A DNA stretch of 64,000 nt. Origin: Pontiella sulfatireligans. GTDB lineage: Bacteria > Verrucomicrobiota > Kiritimatiellia > Kiritimatiellales > Pontiellaceae. This document shows, piece by piece, positions 16,714 through 25,282 of the stretch; position 1 is the stretch's first letter, and each line of letters starts with the position of its first letter. Location: NCBI RefSeq assembly GCF_900890705.1, contig NZ_CAAHFH010000004.1, positions 186,001-250,000 of the forward strand, in the 5' to 3' direction. Made by a program: the position numbers and the translations under genes. The notes beneath the pieces were generated by a model. It had not been told where the DNA came from, did no database searches, and saw only the letters and a program-made list of their open reading frames with translations.

Positions 16714-19704
16714 CTATTGGCGTGCCGGACGGCGGAGCTGATAGAATCCGGCGCTGTTGGTATACGTCATTTCGTGACGGACCACTCCGTTTGTAATTAC
16801 AATCGAAGAAGTTTCCTGCCAGTTATTACTGACGAGATTATCGCTTTCAGACAATCGCCAACCAACCGCATCGTACTCGACCGGCCATTCCAGGCCATCG
16901 TTTACAAATTCCAATGCAGCATCATCGGCACCGCCTTGCTCTTCAGGTAGGAACACACTGACGCGGTGGATGGCAACGACCTTCCCGCCGGGTATGGAAA
17001 TACGGAAGTCGGATGGACCGTTCTGCCGGTTGCCGAAAAATCCGTCGGTTACATTCCATCGGATGTTCTTCCATCCACCGGTTCCTGGTGTCGTTGTGAT
17101 GGTCGGATGCACCGTGTAGGCGGCGGAGAGGCTGTCGTAATGCAAGCGAATTACCGTGCCTGCCGTATCGTCATAGTATTCGAGTTCAATGGTGGCGGCC
17201 TGTCCTTCGGATACGCTGTTGCAGAACGTGTCGTCGATGTTGAAATAGACGTAGGGATTGGCATTGGTGCGGCAGTCTTGATTGCCAATAAATGTGCCGC
17301 CGGTAAGCCCGTCGCCAGGTTGCGTATGAATCAGACCGGCTTCCACATTGTTTGTGCCAAGAAATACCGTCGCGTCATCGCCGCCATAGGCGACCGGCGA
17401 TGCAGACCCCGCCGTCGGGGTCGCTCCGTTAAGAGCGCGAAAACCGTTGAGCATATCACGCCCGGTTCCGCTCAGCCGAAGCCACCAGAAGGGATCGCGC
17501 CCAGCGTTGTCGATATAATGCCCCCACGCCGTATGCGGATCGGGATGGTTGTCCGACATGGGCATAATGGCCGTGCCTTCATCGTATTCATCAAACATGC
17601 CCAGGAAAATTTGGTCGGCGCCGCAACTGACGGCATTGTAGAGGCGATCCCAATAAAAATCGCCGCCGTTTCGAGCCGTGTAGGCAGACGGGTAGGTAAG
17701 TTGTTTAAGATTGTGCCAGGAGAAACCGGGCCAGGCGTGCGGCAGGATTTTCATGCCCCAGCTATTGAGCTGGATTTTCTGGCTGTTGAGGTTGCCCAGG
17801 TTGGACTCCATCCAGCCGAGCAACTGGTCGTATTTTTGGTAGTGGCCATGCCAGGCGGTTTTGCTTTGCCAGTCGTCATTGACCCCTGCAATGAGGTAAA
17901 GCCCCTGCGCAGCAAACCAGTCGACGATCTCGTTGGCCTGCGCCACGGTAAAGTTGCGACCGTCTACCGAAAAGCCCCAGATAAACAGCACCGGTTTCCC
18001 ATCTTCATGGATATAGCGCGGGTCGTCGAGAATATCGCATTCGTTGAGGAGGAAATTCCAGTCATTGGTTATGACGGCGAATGGATCGGTCGCGGTGTCG
18101 AGTGAGCTGACATCGTACTCAATGGCCCAGACTCGTCCTTCGCTGGCAGCTGCCTTGCGGACATTGTCGAGAACGAATTCGGGACCCCCGTTATACCCCC
18201 CGCTGTTTTGACTGACAAAGCGCTGGAGGTAGGCACCGTCGATGTTGTGTTTGCGCATCCATCGGAAGTGACGCTGCACCACATCGGGATTTCGTGAAGA
18301 AAAGAGGTAGGCCGGACGACCGTCCTGATGAATCATCTGACCGGCCGGAAAAAGATCGGAGGGCTGGTAGTCGTTTAAATGGGGCCACATATCGATGGTG
18401 ATCTCGGTTGGAGATGGATCGACATTCGAGGAGCGTCCCCAGTGGCGCCAGCCTAGATCGTCTGGATCGTTGGGCGTGGCGAACCAGCCTTGGTAGCCTG
18501 TCATTACCTTGCCAGCCAGCGTCTGGTTGTCGGTGAAATCCTTGACCGGCCCGGTGTTGGGCAACAGCCAGGGCTTGCTGAGCGCGTACTGAAAATCGCC
18601 AGCGCCATATGGCGTCGTGCTGATCTGCACGCCCGCGATGCGCAACGGGGTGCCGTCTGTTCCCAGTAGTTTAAACCTAAAATCGTTTCCTCCAGTCTGG
18701 CCACCCGCAAATTCCGGAGACTCAAACATCTGATAGGAATAGATAAATCCGCCCTGCCCGACTCGGCTGGAGCGGGCATGGATTTCCGCATTCTTATAAG
18801 TATCACTTTGGTTTGAATCGTACTCGGCAAACAGTCGTCCGCTGCCATCATCATGGTATTCAATGCGCATGTATACCGGTTGGCCAGGAATAAACCCGAA
18901 GGAACCTGGCACATTGAAAAAAAGCTGCGTGGCCGTATTGTCCGGCACCCAGACCGTGCGGCCATCAAAACTTTCGGTCGTATAGGATCCGGCGGAGACT
19001 CCGGCATCCGGAACCAGGTCGGCGAAGGCAGGAGGGGGGGTGCCGTCGACCACGTCGAACGAAATCCCGGCCAGTGCATAGCCATCGTTGATGTCTCCAA
19101 GATTGGCATTTCCAAGCGAAAGTTGCTGCCCGCTGAACAGCGACACATCGTTGCCACTGACATTCCAGGTTCCGGCCAGTGCACCCAAACTATTGCTGTA
19201 CGAGCCACTAGGCGCGTTAAGCAGCAGTTCGACCGTCGTATTGGCTCGATTGTTCCACGAAACGGCATTCAAACTGACCTTGCCGTTGAGCGACCCGACG
19301 GTTGCAACAATGGATTCGGTACCCGGCCGGTCGATCCGCCATGCATTCTGCCCGCCGACGCCCAGTCCGCCGCCGCCATTGCTCGTGAGCTTCAGGCCGG
19401 AGCCGCCCGCATCATTGAGCACGAGCGAAAAAACTGAACTGAACGCCCCCGTATGGCTGATGGCTCCAACCAATCCATCCCAGGCGTTCACGGCGTCAAT
19501 CACGATCTGTTCGCCGCTGGTGGTCGAAGCATCCAGCGTGACCGATCCGGAACCATTGATATTGAACGACAGCGTCAGCGTTCCCAGCTCATTGGTCGTA
19601 GCCTGCGGCAGCGTGCTGTTTGTAAACACCACCGACACCTCCGCTGACACCAGCGATGACGCACAGAGCATCAGCCCGATCCACGTTGTTTTTAAATTAA
19701 GCAC
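16714..19704 (-). CDS. Modular GH71/99-like endo-glycosidase, secreted
   Basis: About 996 residues if the GTG at 19704 is used, which has AAAGG upstream and gives a compact signal peptide (VLNLKTTWIGLMLCASSLVSA); an ATG 51 nt earlier is in frame. After the recurrent domain (about 25-225, DAVNAWDGLVG and FSSVFSL) come a beta-sandwich (230-380), the catalytic domain (395-745: GKVMTGYQGWF, DGRPAYLFSS, NIDGAYLQRF) and a second similar sandwich, ending in the C-terminal SDNLVSNNW module. MFDEYDEGT resembles the WHEGT-type carboxylate pair of GH99 endo-alpha-mannanases. The family is often annotated only as GH71/99-like, so cleavage of internal alpha-mannosidic bonds is a reasonable inference, not proof. 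Confidence 0.85.
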   Translation of the reverse strand: MLNLKTTWIGLMLCASSLVSAEVSVVFTNSTLPQATTNELGTLTLSFNINGSGSVTLDASTTSGEQIVIDAVNAWDGLVGAISHTGAFSSVFSLVLNDAGGSGLKLTSNGGGGLGVGGQNAWRIDRPGTESIVATVGSLNGKVSLNAVSWNNRANTTVELLLNAPSGSYSNSLGALAGTWNVSGNDVSLFSGQQLSLGNANLGDINDGYALAGISFDVVDGTPPPAFADLVPDAGVSAGSYTTESFDGRTVWVPDNTATQLFFNVPGSFGFIPGQPVYMRIEYHDDGSGRLFAEYDSNQSDTYKNAEIHARSSRVGQGGFIYSYQMFESPEFAGGQTGGNDFRFKLLGTDGTPLRIAGVQISTTPYGAGDFQYALSKPWLLPNTGPVKDFTDNQTLAGKVMTGYQGWFATPNDPDDLGWRHWGRSSNVDPSPTEITIDMWPHLNDYQPSDLFPAGQMIHQDGRPAYLFSSRNPDVVQRHFRWMRKHNIDGAYLQRFVSQNSGGYNGGPEFVLDNVRKAAASEGRVWAIEYDVSSLDTATDPFAVITNDWNFLLNECDILDDPRYIHEDGKPVLFIWGFSVDGRNFTVAQANEIVDWFAAQGLYLIAGVNDDWQSKTAWHGHYQKYDQLLGWMESNLGNLNSQKIQLNSWGMKILPHAWPGFSWHNLKQLTYPSAYTARNGGDFYWDRLYNAVSCGADQIFLGMFDEYDEGTAIMPMSDNHPDPHTAWGHYIDNAGRDPFWWLRLSGTGRDMLNGFRALNGATPTAGSASPVAYGGDDATVFLGTNNVEAGLIHTQPGDGLTGGTFIGNQDCRTNANPYVYFNIDDTFCNSVSEGQAATIELEYYDDTAGTVIRLHYDSLSAAYTVHPTITTTPGTGGWKNIRWNVTDGFFGNRQNGPSDFRISIPGGKVVAIHRVSVFLPEEQGGADDAALEFVNDGLEWPVEYDAVGWRLSESDNLVSNNWQETSSIVITNGVVRHEMTYTNSAGFYQLRRPARQ

Positions 19705-19763
19705 ATGCACCTTTTTTTCGTTATTAACCCGGTATTGACCGGATTGATTTTTCACCGTTCGGC

Positions 19764-22700
19764 TTACTGCTGCTCAACCTTCAGCTTGATGAACAGTTGA
19801 TCGGCAGCGGTTCCGATCGTGTTTGTGTAGGACTCCATATTGCCGCTTTCAGAGGTGACAGATACTGTCGCATTGGTATCCCAGCTTCCCGCCACCAGAT
19901 CGGCATTGGTGAGCACGTATACCGTCAACGAATTATCTCCACGCAACAGGTAAATGTATTTACCGCTGATGTCAAACGACGGATTCGTCAAGTCATCCAG
20001 CGATCCGTTGGTCGGGTTGCCGCCGAAAACGTATTCGCCGAAGTCATTCAGGGTGTCTTCGTCGTCATCATCCGTTGGTGTTCCCGACAGACCGTACAGG
20101 CCCGCCCAGACAGCAAAGCCGGAAGGCGGCTCAATGTTCTCTCCACACACGCTGAACCGGAATCCAACAAACCGCTTCTGGCCCAAGGTGCTTGTAGCCC
20201 AAATGGCGATCTGGTCGCCGGTATCGACCGACTGCCCGACGGGTTGGATCACGGCATCTCCGCCGGCCAAGGCATTTCGTTCTCCACTGTCTCCCGTTAG
20301 CTGCACCGCATTTGTGGCGCCGCCTTCCAAGAGGGAGATTCGCTGCCCGCCCGGAATGTCCGTCGAGCCGTTCTGAATCTTAAAGCCGTTTACATAGAGC
20401 TGTTTTCCAGACGGAAGCGTCAGATTGCTAAGATCGAACGTCATCAGCATCGCCTCGCCGGGCTGGATTTGAATGGTGGCATCCGTGGTTGTTAAAGTCC
20501 CATAGTTATCCACCGCACTGTTGTAGGCCCATTTATTGCCGCTAATATCACTCAACGTGTTGGTGAAGCTTATTTCATCAAAATTTTCTACCGACGAAAT
20601 CGTTACCGTAAAGGAGCCTACCGCGCCCTCGCCGGCAAGCGAACCGGCCAGCCCGTCGGCTACACTGCTGAAGGTATTGCCGCCGGACGTCTGCTGAACC
20701 TGGCTGCCATCTGCCTGGAACACCCAAACATGGGTCGCATTGGCCAAACCGCCGGGCGTTTTGAGCAAATCCAGCGTAAGTTGCGCCGGCATCGCATCCA
20801 CGCTGATTTCCAGCGCAGCGGCAGCGACACCACCCGTGGCACTGACCTGCACGGTGAACGTGTTCAACCCCACATCGCCGGAACCCGGCGAGCCTGACAG
20901 CGTTCCGTTGGAAGCCACGTTGAGCCACTCCGGACCTAATAGTTTCAAGAACGTCAACGGATCGCCTTCCGGGTCGCTTGCGTTATCGGCAATCGTTCCG
21001 CTGTAGGCCAAGCATTCCATTCCGTTGCTTTCCTCCACCGGATCAGAGTCAAAGGTCGGAGGCAGGGAGTCGTCGGTAAGCTGAAGCTCTGCCAACTGCA
21101 CGGAATCGGCCGATGCAGGATCCTGCACCGCCGTAATCTCCAGCCGGTACAGTTCAAAATCTCCACTGCTCGCCGCCGTAAAGTTCCGGGTCTGGTTACG
21201 TGCGCTGAACAGTTCATTGCTGCGCGTATCCAGAATGGTCCACGTCGCGCCGCCATCATTGGAGCCCATGAGTGTCCAGTTTTTCGGATCGTTGGCCTGC
21301 GCCCCGGTGCCGGACGTGATGGAATATTCAATGACCTTCAGCGCCGCCGGCAAGGCAGATTGAATCCAGCTTCCATAGGGGGAATGATGTTTCCAAAGCG
21401 TATTCACATTTCCGTCGAAGGCATTTGCCGCCGCATTCGCAGCGGTCTCACCGGCCGCATACTGTATGGGCGTGGCATACACCTCCATCTTATCCAGATT
21501 CGGCCCGTTCATCAGTCCGCTCGGCTGAATGCGGACGATATTCGTGCCGCGTTCGAGCTCCACCAGAACCAGTTCCGTATCCCAGACTTCCCACGACCCA
21601 AGAGAGGTAAACGTTGCCGTCGCCTGCTGAATGCCATTCACCGAGATGGCACAGACGCGGTCCCCGGTATCTCCTCCGCCGTAGCGGATCATCATCGGAA
21701 CCGATCCGCCCATTCCGCCATCGACCGCCATTTCGACCCAAGTACTGGTACCGTTGATATCGACATACCCGAATCCGGTAAAAGCATGTCGATCCCACCG
21801 CACGCTCGTGCCGCTCTGTCCGCTGAAGTCTTCAAATTGACAGGTGGCGGGGGCCGGCGATTCCTCCGTTGAAAGGTTAACCGCAACGGTATTGCCATAC
21901 GCAGAAGAGCCAATCGGATTGACAGCTTTGAGGCGATAAATATAGCTCCCGCTTTGGGCAGCCGTTGTGTCCGTAAACCATTCCCGATCCGCCGGCAGGT
22001 TCGCGATGGCCGCATATGAAGCTCCGCCGTTGGCTGATCGTTCCAGCACATACGACGTTTCATCCAGCGCTAGATCGTCCCACTCCAGTGCCACAAACGG
22101 AGAAGCGGTATTTACATAATGCGTTACCCGCAACCGGGCGGGCGCGTCCGGTCCGACGCCATATGTTTGCCGTTCCGCCAGCTGGGCATCATAAAGCGAT
22201 GGAATCGACATCCCCCCGCCGGTGCCCTCAACAAATCCATATGGATAACTGCCCCGAGTGATCGTGGCATTGCAACCAATCGCGTAGTTCTGACCGACCG
22301 GCGGCTCCTGGCAGGCAATAGATTTCCCGGCGGCCGCTAGATTCCATGCAACCAGCCCGGTTCCGGTCCAGCCGTGCGAAGTGCCTTCGTTCCCGCGGTT
22401 GTACATGCCGAGCACCATGTCCGTCGACGCGTCGCTCCATACGATATCATCCCAAAGGAATCCCGAACCCCAGCGCCGGTGGTTTTCCGATGACGCATAG
22501 GCATTCCGCGACTCGCATCCGCTGAATACAGCACCGCTCGTGGTCGCCGTCCCGTTACCGACAAAGCAGTGCCGACCTTTGGTGGCCAGACAGTCTTTGA
22601 ACAAAACATTATGACAGTTTCCCCCAACATAAAAATTGTACCGCCGCCCCCCCGTTATTATGGAGACCGGGTCAATGGCCTGGCAATTCTGGACGGTGCT

Positions 22701-24329
22701 ACGCGCGGACCGGGAGAACCGGAATCCCGATTCAACAAAACCTTTGGAGATGGTATGCTTGGCCCAGCAGTTGCGCGCGTCGATAAAATGAACACAGTCC
22801 CTGCGGTGATTCTCGTCGGTGCCACCGGCATTTTGGCTGATGACCCGCATGTTTTCCACACCACATTCCGAGATGATCCCCGCTCCGCTGTGACGGTAGA
22901 CCACCGACTGGGAAAGGGAACGATCCAGCGGATGGTAGATTGGGGTGTCCAGCTTGACCTTATTTCCTGAAATCGCGGTCACTGTTCCATGAAAATACAT
23001 CTTCAGGTCGGTCTGGCCCGGCACCCAGGGAACCTCATCGCCATACACATTGCCGTAATTAATGGCCTCGAGCCAAGCTTCTGTCGGATCATGCTGAATG
23101 ACCAGATAATCGCCGACCGAATAACCGGATCCGTTTTCGACCTCAATGGTCCGGCTGCCGGTGGGAAGGAATTCATTGAGAACATTCTGCCTTGTGCCGG
23201 GTTCTTGAATAGCCCCGGTCGTTTCCGACTGAATCAAAATAATTCCCAGCTCCGCCATCTGAGCGGTTCCAGTCCCGACCACCATCGTATCATCTGCCAT
23301 GCTTCCGTTGCCTTCGCCGCGCAGCACAATACCGTCCGCATTGATGGTTACAATCCCGGAAACGTTATAAGTGCCCTGGCGCAACAGAATCGCACCGCGA
23401 TGTCCGTTCGCATCGGGAGTCATGGCCGCAACCCAATCAATCGCGGCCTGGATGTGGGCGGTATTGTCGCCCGCCAACGGGCTGATTTCGAGAACCACCG
23501 GCAGGCTGGGAATCGGATCATCTCCACCATGATAGCCCGCATGGCTGAAATCCGCGAGGCAGTTGCCCGCAGCATCCGAATGATAAACCAGTCGCCCGTT
23601 GCTGTTTGTATGCAGGATCGATGACTCCTCAAGAAGAACCGACAAATCCGCATCAAACACGATGCCGGCCAGTCCCACTCCGCTTGCGGAATTTGTCGGC
23701 TGCGTAAACGAGATCGTTTCGCCGCTACTCAGGATTATACCGGTAAGATTCGTGCTTCCCGACACGCCCATGCTGTTCCAGCTGTTGGTCGAATTGCTGT
23801 CGACCACCATCATTTCGCTGTTGACCGCTCCGTTGCCCCAATCCCAAGATACGAAATCAACTTGCACGTCCCCGCTCGCAACCGTCCAGTCAATCGTTTC
23901 ACGAGCCGGCGTGGCCAGCGAAGCACCGTCGATACGCCCCGAGTTCTCGCCTTGGCCGGCAAGCACGCCCGTGTCGTCTCCCTGCAGTACAATATTTCCG
24001 TTTAAACCATCCCTGAATGCCTTGGCTTGAAGTGTAAAGGAGGTATTGAACAGGGCGCTGTCCGTCACCGTGCCAACGCTGCCGTTCCAACTGGCCACCG
24101 CGGCAATGACATTGGCATCAAGCGATGAAGGGGACGCACTCAGCGTAACACCGCCGGTTCCATCGACGGAAAAATAAAATATCAACGAGCCGCCTGTGCC
24201 GTTAAAAAGCCTGTTGGCCCCCGAGTAGGCCGGATCCACATTAAAATCCAACGTAACCGCCGCCGTTGCGGTTGTTGCGGCTGCCACCAGCGCCAGTATT
24301 CCACAATATGCAGTCTTCAGATTCATCAT
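19764..24329 (-). CDS. Giant secreted beta-helix protein (pectate-lyase-like) with binding modules
   Basis: About 1521 residues from MMNLKTAYCG, placed by AAAGGAA upstream and a signal peptide to ATTATAA. The order is: recurrent domain (about 20-230, ASWNGSVGTV and FNTSFTL); a right-handed parallel beta-helix (about 260-750, with AAIDWVAAM, GAILLRQGTYNVSG and repeated short rungs); FN3 (760-850); a CBM-like jelly roll (CQFEDFSG, about 860-985); an F5/8-type C domain (WTLMGSNDGGATWTILDTRS); an Ig/cadherin-like domain (NASDPEGDPLTF); and a C-terminal module with TLNDFGEYVFGGNP and the end FIKLKVEQQ. Beta-helix proteins of this kind are polysaccharide lyases or hydrolases, but I see no diagnostic catalytic residues. 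Several binding modules indicate tight attachment to a polymer. Confidence 0.85.
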   Translation of the reverse strand: MMNLKTAYCGILALVAAATTATAAVTLDFNVDPAYSGANRLFNGTGGSLIFYFSVDGTGGVTLSASPSSLDANVIAAVASWNGSVGTVTDSALFNTSFTLQAKAFRDGLNGNIVLQGDDTGVLAGQGENSGRIDGASLATPARETIDWTVASGDVQVDFVSWDWGNGAVNSEMMVVDSNSTNSWNSMGVSGSTNLTGIILSSGETISFTQPTNSASGVGLAGIVFDADLSVLLEESSILHTNSNGRLVYHSDAAGNCLADFSHAGYHGGDDPIPSLPVVLEISPLAGDNTAHIQAAIDWVAAMTPDANGHRGAILLRQGTYNVSGIVTINADGIVLRGEGNGSMADDTMVVGTGTAQMAELGIILIQSETTGAIQEPGTRQNVLNEFLPTGSRTIEVENGSGYSVGDYLVIQHDPTEAWLEAINYGNVYGDEVPWVPGQTDLKMYFHGTVTAISGNKVKLDTPIYHPLDRSLSQSVVYRHSGAGIISECGVENMRVISQNAGGTDENHRRDCVHFIDARNCWAKHTISKGFVESGFRFSRSARSTVQNCQAIDPVSIITGGRRYNFYVGGNCHNVLFKDCLATKGRHCFVGNGTATTSGAVFSGCESRNAYASSENHRRWGSGFLWDDIVWSDASTDMVLGMYNRGNEGTSHGWTGTGLVAWNLAAAGKSIACQEPPVGQNYAIGCNATITRGSYPYGFVEGTGGGMSIPSLYDAQLAERQTYGVGPDAPARLRVTHYVNTASPFVALEWDDLALDETSYVLERSANGGASYAAIANLPADREWFTDTTAAQSGSYIYRLKAVNPIGSSAYGNTVAVNLSTEESPAPATCQFEDFSGQSGTSVRWDRHAFTGFGYVDINGTSTWVEMAVDGGMGGSVPMMIRYGGGDTGDRVCAISVNGIQQATATFTSLGSWEVWDTELVLVELERGTNIVRIQPSGLMNGPNLDKMEVYATPIQYAAGETAANAAANAFDGNVNTLWKHHSPYGSWIQSALPAALKVIEYSITSGTGAQANDPKNWTLMGSNDGGATWTILDTRSNELFSARNQTRNFTAASSGDFELYRLEITAVQDPASADSVQLAELQLTDDSLPPTFDSDPVEESNGMECLAYSGTIADNASDPEGDPLTFLKLLGPEWLNVASNGTLSGSPGSGDVGLNTFTVQVSATGGVAAAALEISVDAMPAQLTLDLLKTPGGLANATHVWVFQADGSQVQQTSGGNTFSSVADGLAGSLAGEGAVGSFTVTISSVENFDEISFTNTLSDISGNKWAYNSAVDNYGTLTTTDATIQIQPGEAMLMTFDLSNLTLPSGKQLYVNGFKIQNGSTDIPGGQRISLLEGGATNAVQLTGDSGERNALAGGDAVIQPVGQSVDTGDQIAIWATSTLGQKRFVGFRFSVCGENIEPPSGFAVWAGLYGLSGTPTDDDDEDTLNDFGEYVFGGNPTNGSLDDLTNPSFDISGKYIYLLRGDNSLTVYVLTNADLVAGSWDTNATVSVTSESGNMESYTNTIGTAADQLFIKLKVEQQ

Positions 24330-24454
24330 ACCTATTCCTTTCCGGTTGGACATTCGGTATTTCAAAACGTTGGAAATCTCTTTTTCCCAGACAAACCAAA
24401 CCCCGCTTTAAAGCAGGGTTTCGCATACAGCCATAGCTCATCTGCGCATTTGGG

Positions 24455-25210
24455 TTACATCATGAATCGACGGCGGATAAAAAGGATACCTCCGCCGAAT
24501 GCCGAAATAAGACCCAACGTGGCCGGCTCCGGAATCACTTCAAATGTCATCCCAGTGACCGAAGCACCGGCAGAGGCAGCTCTCGCGGATAGATTATTTC
24601 GCAAATCGTCCGTCGTCATAATAAAGCTATCCCCGTTTGCCAGAGAAAATCCCTCTCCAACAAGGTCAATCGAACCACTGGTCGACGTATTGGGCAACAA
24701 ATACTCTGTGCGGGTATCGCTGTCGAGGAATGTCAAGTTAGAGTCGCCATTTGCAACGCGGTTGCCATAGTCCACTCCCTTGAAGTTTAATCCGCCGGTA
24801 CCGGAATACGTCCATACAATTTCTTCCGTCCCGGCTCCATTGAGGATCGGATTCATGACTCCAAGCCCCGGGCCTGGTGTGTTAGCATCGGTACTAAGGT
24901 TAATAACCTGACTTCCATTAAGCTTCGCAACACCGGTAAGTGTGAAACTGGTATTGAACAATGAAACCGCTGAAACCGTTCCGGCAGCGCCATCCCATGC
25001 ATTTACAACAGCCTGAGGTAACGCACCCCCATTTGAGCTTTGGGCATCCAGCGTCACGTCACCAGAGCCATCCACCGTGAATTCCAACGTCAATACATTC
25101 AGGTTTCGTAACACGGTATCGGTAACCGGAAAACTAACACTCACATCGGCCACGCTGGCTAAAACTCCAGTCAGCAGACCAATCATAATTATGCATCTTA
25201 TCTTATTCAT
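24455..25210 (-). CDS. PEP-CTERM protein consisting of the recurrent domain alone
   Basis: A 251-residue secreted protein starting at MNKIRCIIMIG (AAAGGGA ribosome-binding site; the ATG five codons earlier lacks one). After the signal peptide it is one copy of the recurrent domain: VSVSFPVTDTVLRNLNVLTL, NAWDGAAGTVS, FNTSFTLTG, NGDSNLTFLDSDT and ASAGASVTGMTFEV. It ends with a PEP-CTERM sorting signal: PEPATLGL, a hydrophobic helix, and RRR. PEP-CTERM tails are processed by exosortases and sort proteins to the envelope or an exopolysaccharide matrix. It may be the anchored partner of the catalytic proteins carrying the same domain (inference). No exosortase gene is in the window. Confidence 0.88.
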   Translation of the reverse strand: MNKIRCIIMIGLLTGVLASVADVSVSFPVTDTVLRNLNVLTLEFTVDGSGDVTLDAQSSNGGALPQAVVNAWDGAAGTVSAVSLFNTSFTLTGVAKLNGSQVINLSTDANTPGPGLGVMNPILNGAGTEEIVWTYSGTGGLNFKGVDYGNRVANGDSNLTFLDSDTRTEYLLPNTSTSGSIDLVGEGFSLANGDSFIMTTDDLRNNLSARAASAGASVTGMTFEVIPEPATLGLISAFGGGILFIRRRFMM

Positions 25211-25282
25211 TATAATCCCTTTCATTTTTTTTAAATTCTCAGGCGGCGCGTTGCCTCCCGAGAATATAAGTTGCTTAGTTTT

